A DNA stretch of 64,000 nucleotides, from assembly GCA_021166835.1 (NCBI GenBank), contig JAJPEN010000026.1:124001-188000 (forward strand), given 5' to 3'. The notes below the pieces were generated by a model that saw only the letters and a list, made by a program, of their open reading frames with translations, did no database searches and was not told where the DNA came from. Each line of letters opens with the position of its first letter. The stretch's first letter is position 1. The position numbers and the translations under genes were made by a program. This DNA comes from Burkholderiaceae bacterium. Its GTDB lineage: Bacteria; Pseudomonadota; Gammaproteobacteria; Burkholderiales; Burkholderiaceae. This document shows positions 57,720 through 64,000 of this stretch, in pieces.

Positions 57720-58286
57720 TCAGGGCCGGAAGAACTCCTGCAGCAACACCTCGGTTCCCGTCAGCGCGCCGTACCCCACCGACGTGATCCGGTAGACGTA
57801 GCGGACGCTGCCGCCCGCCTTCAGGCTGGTGCCGAAGGTGTCGGGAATCGCTTCGACCAGGTAACGCGGCGGGCTCGAAACGCCGCCCGACGAAGTGCCG
57901 GCAATGAACGAAGGCACGCCGGTCATCTCGCCGTAGGCCAGCGAGCGGGAGGTGTCGGTGAGCCAGGTCTCCCAGGCCTGCGTGGTCCCCGTTGACGGCG
58001 GAATGCACAGGCCCTTGCCGCCGGCGTAGTCGCAGGAAGTCGAGAACAACGTGGCGCCCGAGATCGCACGCGCGGTGACGATGTCGGCCTCGGCGTCGCG
58101 CAGGGCGGCGTCGGCCGCCTGCAGCGCGATGTTCGTATCGCGCGCGTTGCGCGCCATGCGCTCCTCGCTGGTCGAGATCGTCGCGCCCGCGATGCCGATC
58201 AGCGTGATCGCGATCATCATCACGAGCGCGACGAAGAGCGAGGCGCCGCGCTGCGAACGTGCGGAGGTCCGGTTCATCTTCGTCAT
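57720..58286 (-). CDS. pilX: Type IV pilus minor pilin PilX
   Basis: 188 residues. Cleavage site SQRG-ASLFVALVMM; as in the PilX_N family, Glu5 of the mature helix is missing (Val instead). The remainder is a soluble domain with a Cys pair (STSCDYAGGKGLCI). The start overlaps the pilW stop (ATGA). Part of the minor pilin initiation complex with PilV, PilW, FimT/FimU and PilE. Confidence 0.87.
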   Translation of the reverse strand: MTKMNRTSARSQRGASLFVALVMMIAITLIGIAGATISTSEERMARNARDTNIALQAADAALRDAEADIVTARAISGATLFSTSCDYAGGKGLCIPPSTGTTQAWETWLTDTSRSLAYGEMTGVPSFIAGTSSGGVSSPPRYLVEAIPDTFGTSLKAGGSVRYVYRITSVGYGALTGTEVLLQEFFRP

Positions 58287-59107
58287 CCGATCCGGTTGCG
58301 CAGGCCGATGGTGAATCGGAACAGCCGGCGTGGACGCTGGTCGTCGGGCGGATCGAACACCGACCCGCCGTCGCCCGCCGGCGCGACGGCGCCCGGCGCG
58401 TACGCGGTGCCGAAGTGGTTGAAGCGGTTCAGGCCGCCGTCGACGTCGGTGAAGGTTTCGCCGCGCACGACCACCGAGACGATCGCGCTGACCACCCGAT
58501 CGAGATTCGCGACGCCGGCAGGCGCGTAGTAGTTGGGCGTGCCGTCGTTGTCGGTGTCCTCGCCGTAGAGGATCTGCAGGCTCTCGACGCCGGTGACGAG
58601 AACGACCGGCGCGCCGGCAGCCGACGAGGCTTCGCAGTACAGCGCCGGCTCGCCGGTGGTCGCGTCGACCGCCACGTAGTAGCGGTTCGATGCGAGCGTC
58701 GTCGCGCCCACCGCCACTCCGCGACAATCGACGACGCCGCCGTCGGGGCCGCTGCCGTCGCGCAGGTCCGAGCCGTAGTAGCGCACGATGATCTCGTCGC
58801 TCTGGTTCAGCCCGGAATCGTTCGACGCGCTGAACGCCGGCGACGCGGACGGAAACGCCACGTTCGCCGTGAAGTCGTGGTAGCCGGCCATCCGCAGTTC
58901 CCGGCCGAGCGTGGTGAACACGTAGCGGCCGGTCTCCTGCAGGATGGCCGCGTCGTTCTGCGAGCGGTTCGTCTGCTTGCTCGCGAGGAACATCGTGGAG
59001 ACGACGAGCACGATGAGCAGACCGACGACGAGCGAGACCATCAGTTCGACGAGCGTCGTTCCGCGCTCGCGCGCCGGCATCCCGAGGATCGGAAGGCGCC
59101 TGCTCAC
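58283..59107 (-). CDS. pilW: Type IV pilus minor pilin PilW
   Basis: 274 residues. Leader cut at RERG-TTLVELMVSLVVG with Glu at mature position 5. The C-terminal domain includes DSGLNQSDEIIVRYYGSDLR and GVESLQILYGEDTDNDGTPN, usual for PilW. A GTG start at 59107 overlapping the pilV stop (GTGA) is preferred; an internal ATG at 59080 would shorten the leader to 7 residues. Confidence 0.87.
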   Translation of the reverse strand: MSRRLPILGMPARERGTTLVELMVSLVVGLLIVLVVSTMFLASKQTNRSQNDAAILQETGRYVFTTLGRELRMAGYHDFTANVAFPSASPAFSASNDSGLNQSDEIIVRYYGSDLRDGSGPDGGVVDCRGVAVGATTLASNRYYVAVDATTGEPALYCEASSAAGAPVVLVTGVESLQILYGEDTDNDGTPNYYAPAGVANLDRVVSAIVSVVVRGETFTDVDGGLNRFNHFGTAYAPGAVAPAGDGGSVFDPPDDQRPRRLFRFTIGLRNRIG

Positions 59108-59598
59108 GGCCGCACGCCGACGACGAAACGCGTGAGGCTTCCGTCGCGGTCGTCCTCCCACCAGATCTTCACGGCGAGCGGCGCATCGGCGACTCCGTCG
59201 CAGTCCGTGACGGTCGGCGTGCCATCGTCCGGCGTGCTGTCGACGCAGACGACGCCGACGCCGCTCGGCAGCATCTGCCCGTTCGCGTCGTTCCACAGGT
59301 ACAGATCCATCTCCGCCTGCTGCTTCGACGTGCATCCGGCCGCCTTGAAGCAGTCGGCGTGCAAGGCTGCGGCGCCGGCGTAGTCGCCGTTGCGCAGCGC
59401 CATCGCGTTCGCGCGGATGCGGTCGGCGATGTCGTAGGCCTGCTGCGTCGCGATGGTGCGCAGCGTCGAACTGCCGGACGCGCGCAAGGTGTTGAGCTGC
59501 AGCGCGCCCATCGAGAGCAGAGCGAAGGCGATCACGACGATCGCGATCAGCGACTCGATCAGCGAGAAGCCCCGCTGGCTGGCGCGCATGGACGTCAT
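59104..59598 (-). CDS. pilV: Type IV pilus modification/minor pilin protein PilV
   Basis: 164 residues. Leader cut at SQRG-FSLIESLIAIVVIAFALL, followed by the family's QLNTLRASGSSTLRTIATQQ and AYDIADRIRANAMAL segments. Start overlaps the fimT stop (ATGA). Confidence 0.9.
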   Translation of the reverse strand: MTSMRASQRGFSLIESLIAIVVIAFALLSMGALQLNTLRASGSSTLRTIATQQAYDIADRIRANAMALRNGDYAGAAALHADCFKAAGCTSKQQAEMDLYLWNDANGQMLPSGVGVVCVDSTPDDGTPTVTDCDGVADAPLAVKIWWEDDRDGSLTRFVVGVRP

Positions 59599-60104
59599 GG
59601 GCAGTTCGCGGCGCGAAGCGCGACGCGTCCGGCGGCATTCCACTCGACGCTGCGGCCGTGCGGGCCACTGCGGTCGTCGCACAGGCGCACGCTCCCGGTC
59701 GCCGACGCGACACCGGTCGACTCGAAAGCGATGCGGTCGGTGATGCCGGTCGGCGTCGCCGCCGGCTCGCGGCCGCCGGCAGCCGTGAAACGCAGGATCT
59801 CGCCCGCTTCGGCAGCGCCGTTGCCGTTGGCGTCGACGAACAGCAGTCGCCCGGCGCTCCAGTCGGCCGAATCGCATGCCGCGCCCGCCGTGCTGGGGCA
59901 TAGCGACACCGTGCGATGCGTGCGAGCGGCCTCGGTGCGCGCGGTCGTCACGTCGTTGAGCAGCCGCGTGGCCGAGCCGTGCATGCGCTGGTCGCGAAGG
60001 AAGTTGCTGAACGCGGGCAGGCCGGCCGAGGCCAGGATCGCCACGATGGCGATCGTGATCATCAGTTCGACCAGCGTGAATCCGCGGTTTCTCGACGCCA
60101 CCAC
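59595..60104 (-). CDS. fimT: GspH/FimT-type pseudopilin (FimT/FimU minor pilin)
   Basis: 169 residues. Leader cut at [22 protein letters not shown], then a GspH domain ([56 protein letters not shown]). First gene of the pilus operon. GTG at 60104 is chosen because GGAG stands 6 nt upstream; an in-frame GTG at 60122 would add six residues and has no good ribosome binding site. The 120 bp up to glcF show no clear promoter. Confidence 0.87.
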   Translation of the reverse strand: MVASRNRGFTLVELMITIAIVAILASAGLPAFSNFLRDQRMHGSATRLLNDVTTARTEAARTHRTVSLCPSTAGAACDSADWSAGRLLFVDANGNGAAEAGEILRFTAAGGREPAATPTGITDRIAFESTGVASATGSVRLCDDRSGPHGRSVEWNAAGRVALRAANCP

Positions 60105-60224
60105 TGTGCACTCCGTACTCACGGAGTTTCCGATCGGCGCAGTCTGAGCGGGGGCGGGCGCGCCGGCCCAGCGACGTCGGACGGGCGGCGGCTCTGCGCC
60201 CGCAGGCGGTTCGTCAGACTTCGT

Positions 60225-61472
60225 TCAGGACGCGGGCGGCATCGCCTCGTCGACCCATTCGATCCAGTGCCGCACGGGGGTGCCGGTCGCGGCCTGCAGG
60301 TGCGCGATGCAGCCGATGTTCGCCGACAGGACCGTGGCCGGCGCCTCGGTGTGCAGCGCGGCGAGCTTGTTCGCGCGCAACTGCATCGACAGCTCCGGCT
60401 GCAGCACCGAGTAGGTGCCCGCCGAGCCGCAGCACAGGTGCGAATCGGGCACGTAAGCCGGCGCGACGCCGATCGATGCGAGCCAGTTCTCGACGGCGCC
60501 GCGGATGCGCTGGCCGTGCTGCAGCGTGCACGGCGGGTGGAAGGCGACGCGCGCCGGCGCCTCGCCCGCGCGCACGCGCGCGCGCAGCGCTTCGGCGCAA
60601 GGGGCGAGCTGGCCCGGCAGCCACTCGGCCGGGTCGCGCGTGGCGGCGACCACCCGCTTCGCCTTTTCGGCGTAGGCGGGGTCGGCGCGCAGCAGGTGCG
60701 CGTACTCCTTGACCATCGCGCCGCAGCCCGATGCGTTCACCAGCACGATCTCGACGCCCGCATCGAGATGCGGGATCCATGCGTCGATGTTCCGTCGCAC
60801 CTGCGCGAGCGCGCCTTCGGTGTCGTTCAGGTGATGGCGGATCGCTCCGCAGCAGCCGGAGCGGCGCTCGACGACCGCCTCGATGCCGAGCCGGTCGAGC
60901 ACGCGCGCGGTGGCCGCATCGATCGACGGCATCATTGCCGGCTGCGTGCAGCCGTTCAGCAGCAGCACCTTGCGCGCGTGCGTGCGCGCAGGCCACGGGC
61001 CGGGATCGCGCCGCTCGGGCACCTTGTCGCGCAGCACCGACGGCAGCAGCGGGCGCACGAACTGCCCGATGCGCATCGCCGGATCGAAGAGCCACCTTCG
61101 CGTCAGCGTCTCGCGCAGCAGCGCGCGCACGACGCGCTCGCGCAGCGGCCGGCGCACCTGCTGCTCGACCAGCTTGCGCCCGACGTCCACCAGGTGCCCG
61201 TACTCGACGCCCGACGGGCACGTCGTCTCGCAGTTGCGGCAGGTGAGGCACCGGTCCAGATGCTGCAACGTGGCGAGCGTGGGCGTGGCGCCTTCGACCA
61301 CCTGCTTCATCAGGTAGATGCGCCCGCGCGGGCTGTCGCGCTCGTCGCCGAGCAGCTTGTAGGTCGGGCAGGTGGCCAGGCAGAAGCCGCAGTGCACACA
61401 GCGGCGCAGGTTCAGTTCGGCGTCGTCGCCGTCGGGCGTGCCGACCAGCCGGTCGGCGAGATGCGTTTCCAC
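60225..61472 (-). CDS. glcF: Glycolate oxidase iron-sulfur subunit GlcF
   Basis: 415 residues. Two ferredoxin-type clusters: C25-C28-C31-C35 ([14 protein letters not shown]) and C75-C78-C81-C85 ([16 protein letters not shown]), then two CCG domains ([24 protein letters not shown]). Passes electrons from the GlcD/GlcE flavoproteins to the respiratory chain when glycolate is oxidised to glyoxylate. GTG start 26 bp after glcE; no ATG suits. Third gene of glcDEF. Confidence 0.95.
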   Translation of the reverse strand: METHLADRLVGTPDGDDAELNLRRCVHCGFCLATCPTYKLLGDERDSPRGRIYLMKQVVEGATPTLATLQHLDRCLTCRNCETTCPSGVEYGHLVDVGRKLVEQQVRRPLRERVVRALLRETLTRRWLFDPAMRIGQFVRPLLPSVLRDKVPERRDPGPWPARTHARKVLLLNGCTQPAMMPSIDAATARVLDRLGIEAVVERRSGCCGAIRHHLNDTEGALAQVRRNIDAWIPHLDAGVEIVLVNASGCGAMVKEYAHLLRADPAYAEKAKRVVAATRDPAEWLPGQLAPCAEALRARVRAGEAPARVAFHPPCTLQHGQRIRGAVENWLASIGVAPAYVPDSHLCCGSAGTYSVLQPELSMQLRANKLAALHTEAPATVLSANIGCIAHLQAATGTPVRHWIEWVDEAMPPAS

Positions 61473-61498
61473 GGCAGATCCGTAGGGCTCGGTTTTTC

Positions 61499-62617
61499 TC
61501 AGAGGTCCGGGTACATGCGCCCGCGATTGAACAGGCCCGCCGGATCGAAGGCGCGCTTCAGTTCGCGGTGCACGCGCCGGTTGGCTTCGGGCAGCGGGGG
61601 GAAGACGCCCGCCGAGCGATCGCCGCCGCGGAACAGCGTCGCCGCACCGCCCACGCGCTCGCACTCGGCGCGAATGCGCGCGGCAGGGGCGTCGCTGCGC
61701 AGCCAGCGCTGTGCGCCGGCCCACTCGACGAGCACGGTGCCGCCCGGCAGGTCGAGGCGCGGCGCGGTGCAGGGCAGCGACAGCCGCCACAGCGGCTCGC
61801 TGCCCGCGAAGAACGGGTCCTGGTGTTCGCGCAGCGCGCGCCAGCGATGCGCGGCTTCGTCGTCGTCGATGCGGGTCGCGCCGCGCTCGCGCTCGAAGCG
61901 CGCGAGCGCCGCCTCGACCGCCGGCCTCGCGCCCGAGAAGCGCAGCCACGCCTCGCCTTCGCGCCAGCGCGTGGCCGAGATCGGCAACGGCTCGGCGCAC
62001 CAGCGGTTCATCGCGCCGATCGCCTCGCTCGCGTCGAGCGCGAAGCGCACGCTCGCCTCGCGCATCGGCCGCGGCACCACTTTCAGCGAGACGTCGACGA
62101 TCGGCCCGAGGATGCCCAGCGAGCCGCACATCAGCCGCGAGACGTCGTAGCCGGCGACGTTCTTCATCACCTGCCCGCCGAAGCGCAGCACGCGCGCCTG
62201 CGCGTCGACGACCGTGGCGCCGAGAACGAAGTCGCGCGCCGAGCCGGCGCTGGCGCGCCGCGGCCCGGACAGCCCCGCCGCGACGACGCCGCCGATCGTC
62301 GCCGCATCGCCGAAAGCGGGCGGCTCGAAGGCGAGCATCTGCCGGTGCGCAGCGAGCGCTTCCTCGATTTCGGCCAGCGGCGTGCCGCAGCGGGCCTGGA
62401 TCACCAGTTCCGTCGGCTCGTACGAGACGATGCCGCGCAGCGCGCGCAGGTCGAGCGCTTCGCCGGTCGGCGCCCCGCCGGTCGGCGCCTCTCCGTAGAA
62501 ATCCTTGGTTCCACCGCCGACCAGGCGCAACGACCGGCCTTCGGCCGCAGCCGCGCGGATCGCCTCGCGAACGGTCCCGAGTGCCCGATCGACTTCGCTG
62601 TCGATCACCGTGCTCAT
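61499..62617 (-). CDS. glcE: Glycolate oxidase FAD-binding subunit GlcE
   Basis: 372 residues. FAD-binding PCMH-type domain with [55 protein letters not shown] and [20 protein letters not shown] (the last is a GlcE mark). ATG overlaps the glcD stop (TGATG), with GAGG 6 nt upstream. A small duplication ([10 protein letters not shown], residues 45-54) sits after KDFYGEA. Confidence 0.95.
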   Translation of the reverse strand: MSTVIDSEVDRALGTVREAIRAAAAEGRSLRLVGGGTKDFYGEAPTGGAPTGEALDLRALRGIVSYEPTELVIQARCGTPLAEIEEALAAHRQMLAFEPPAFGDAATIGGVVAAGLSGPRRASAGSARDFVLGATVVDAQARVLRFGGQVMKNVAGYDVSRLMCGSLGILGPIVDVSLKVVPRPMREASVRFALDASEAIGAMNRWCAEPLPISATRWREGEAWLRFSGARPAVEAALARFERERGATRIDDDEAAHRWRALREHQDPFFAGSEPLWRLSLPCTAPRLDLPGGTVLVEWAGAQRWLRSDAPAARIRAECERVGGAATLFRGGDRSAGVFPPLPEANRRVHRELKRAFDPAGLFNRGRMYPDL

Positions 62618-64000
62618 CAGAACCTCGGCAGGTCGGGAAAGCGCAGCTGCCCGCCGCGCACGTGCATGCGTCCGTACTCGGCGCAGCGCGCGGGCGTGGG
62701 GATGGCCTTGCCCGGATTCAGGATGCCGGCGGGATCGAAGGCGCGCTTCACGGCGAAGAACGCGTCGCGCTCCTGCGGCGTGAACTGCACGCACATCGTG
62801 CCGATCTTCTCGATGCCCACGCCGTGCTCGCCGGTGACGGTGCCGCCGAACTCGACGCACAGTTCGAGGATCTCGGCGCCGAAGCGCTCGGCGCGCTGCC
62901 ACTGGTCGGCGTCGTTCGCGTCGAACAGGATCAGCGGATGCAGGTTGCCGTCGCCGGCATGGAACACGTTGATGCAGCGAAGCGAGTAGCGATCCTCCAT
63001 CTGCGTGATCGCCTCGAGCATGCGCCCGATCATGCGGCGCGGAATCGTTCCGTCCATGCAGTAGTAGTCGGGCGACAGGCGGCCCGCCGCCGGGAACGCG
63101 TTCTTGCGCCCCGACCAGAAGAGCAGGCGCTCGGCTTCCGAGCCCGAGACGCGGATGGCGGTGGCGCCCGCTTCGCGCAGCACGCGCTGCATGCGCTCGA
63201 TCTCGTCGGCGACCTCCTCGGGCGTGCCGTCGGATTCGGCGAGCAGGATCGCCGCCGCGTCGAGGTCGTAGCCGGCATGGACGAACTGCTCGACGGCGAT
63301 CGTCGCCTTGCGGTCCATCATCTCGAGCCCGGCCGGAATGATGCCGGCGGCGATGATCGCCGCCACCGCGTCGCCGGCGGTGACGACGTCGTCGAAGGAG
63401 GCCATCAGCACGCGCGCGAGCGGCGGCGTCGGCACGAGCTTCACCGTGACCTCGGTGACCACCGCCAGCATACCTTCCGAGCCGATGGCCAGCGCGAGCA
63501 GGTCGAGCCCCGGCGTGTCGAGCGCCTCGGAGCCGAACTCGATGGGTTCGCCTTCGCTGGTGAAGCCGCGCACGCGCAGCACGTTGTGCACGGTGAGGCC
63601 GTATTTCAGGCAGTGCACGCCGCCGGAGTTCTCGGCCACGTTGCCGCCGATCGAGCAGGCGATCTGCGACGACGGATCGGGCGCGTAATACAGGCGATGC
63701 ACGGCCGCCGCTTCGGAGATCGCGAGATTGCGCACGCCGGGCTGCACGCGCGCGATGCGCGCCAGCGGGTCGATCGACAGGATGCGGTCGAACTTCGCCA
63801 TCGACAGCACGACGCCCGCCGCATGCGGCATCGAACCGCCGGACAGGCTCGTTCCCGAGCCGCGCGCGACCACCGGAACGTCGAGTTCGCAGCACGCCTT
63901 CAAAATGTCGCGCACCTGCTGCTCATTCGCCGGCAACGCGACGGCGACCGGCAGCTGCCGATACGCGCTCAGCGCGTCGCACTCGTAGGGACGCGTGTCC
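62617..64000 (-). CDS. glcD: Glycolate oxidase subunit GlcD (3' part; 5' end beyond the right edge)
   Basis: 461 codons visible, frame open to the window edge. Reading in, the protein runs DTRPYECDALSAYRQLPVAV, VPVVARGSGTSLSGGSMP (FAD/PP site), IGGNVAENSGGVHCLKYG, GSEGMLAVVTEVTVKLVPTP, and the C-terminal INVFHAGDGNLHPLILFD and GEHGVGIEKIGTM, all typical of the FAD-linked oxidase GlcD. Only some 30-40 N-terminal residues should be missing. The apparent start at 63936 (TTG) is internal. Confidence 0.94.
   Translation of the reverse strand, partial: DTRPYECDALSAYRQLPVAVALPANEQQVRDILKACCELDVPVVARGSGTSLSGGSMPHAAGVVLSMAKFDRILSIDPLARIARVQPGVRNLAISEAAAVHRLYYAPDPSSQIACSIGGNVAENSGGVHCLKYGLTVHNVLRVRGFTSEGEPIEFGSEALDTPGLDLLALAIGSEGMLAVVTEVTVKLVPTPPLARVLMASFDDVVTAGDAVAAIIAAGIIPAGLEMMDRKATIAVEQFVHAGYDLDAAAILLAESDGTPEEVADEIERMQRVLREAGATAIRVSGSEAERLLFWSGRKNAFPAAGRLSPDYYCMDGTIPRRMIGRMLEAITQMEDRYSLRCINVFHAGDGNLHPLILFDANDADQWQRAERFGAEILELCVEFGGTVTGEHGVGIEKIGTMCVQFTPQERDAFFAVKRAFDPAGILNPGKAIPTPARCAEYGRMHVRGGQLRFPDLPRF

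Noticed and set aside
52728..57995. Plus-strand open frame of 1755 codons opposite pilY1
   Set aside because: Translation is Arg/Ala/Val-rich and unlike any family, whereas the minus strand encodes PilY1 with signal peptide and calcium motif.

Overview
The window is GC-rich DNA (roughly two thirds G+C) with the gene content and gene order of a betaproteobacterium, most likely order Burkholderiales. Supporting signs are the hda-HAD phosphatase-pcnB-folK-deoxynucleoside kinase-panC string, the purB/GST/mnmA neighbourhood, the three-gene proton-translocating transhydrogenase, cytochrome c' beside cytochrome b561, and the fimT-pilV-pilW-pilX-pilY1-pilE minor pilin operon. I cannot name a genus from sequence alone. 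No phage, insertion sequence, CRISPR array, rRNA or replication origin was seen. The window is mostly chromosomal core DNA, with accessory content near 26-34.6 kb and 39-40.3 kb.

Layout: 1-4.3 kb (minus) holds tamB (cut by the left edge), tamA and purM. 4.5-10.1 kb (plus) is a tightly overlapping run: hda, a HAD phosphatase, pcnB, folK, a DUF486 membrane protein, a deoxynucleoside kinase and panC, followed by a small hydrophilic protein. At 10.6-13.2 kb galE and manC are divergent and supply UDP-galactose/glucose and GDP-mannose. At 13.2-20.6 kb is the phosphate module: thpR-phoB-phoR on plus meets pstSCAB-phoU on minus, and phoR and phoU overlap tail to tail. 20.6-26.2 kb has a two-subunit acyl-CoA dehydrogenase, a dihydrolipoamide dehydrogenase-like flavoprotein and an acyl-CoA synthetase. 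26.3-34.6 kb has a K+/H+ antiporter, a DoxX-NirK-cytochrome c fusion, and a tonB-exbB-exbD-receptor iron uptake operon with a Fur-like site.

34.7-43.6 kb (plus) holds tRNA-Leu(CAA), a GH15 glycosidase, queA, tgt, then an exosortase-type acyltransferase with repeat-bearing intergenic DNA wedged before yajC-secD-secF. 43.7-44.9 kb has cytochrome b561 and cytochrome c'. 45-48.3 kb has purB, a GST and mnmA. 48.4-52.4 kb has pntAa-pntAb-pntB, a DUF4870-like membrane protein and a lipoprotein. 52.4-60.1 kb (minus) is the type IV pilus minor pilin/PilY1 operon. 60.2-64 kb (minus) is glcD (cut by the right edge), glcE and glcF.

Most noteworthy: (1) the membrane-anchored NirK carrying a C-terminal haem domain, which may take electrons directly from the quinol pool, with cytochrome c' further along as a possible NO-binding protein; (2) the acyltransferase inserted in the normally contiguous queA-tgt-yajC-secDF cluster; (3) short in-frame tandem repeats expanded inside several housekeeping genes (hda, pcnB, panC, queA) and in one intergenic region; (4) -10 promoter elements placed 6-9 nt before the start codons of manC, lpd, queA, tgt and mnmA, which suggests leaderless or near-leaderless transcripts.
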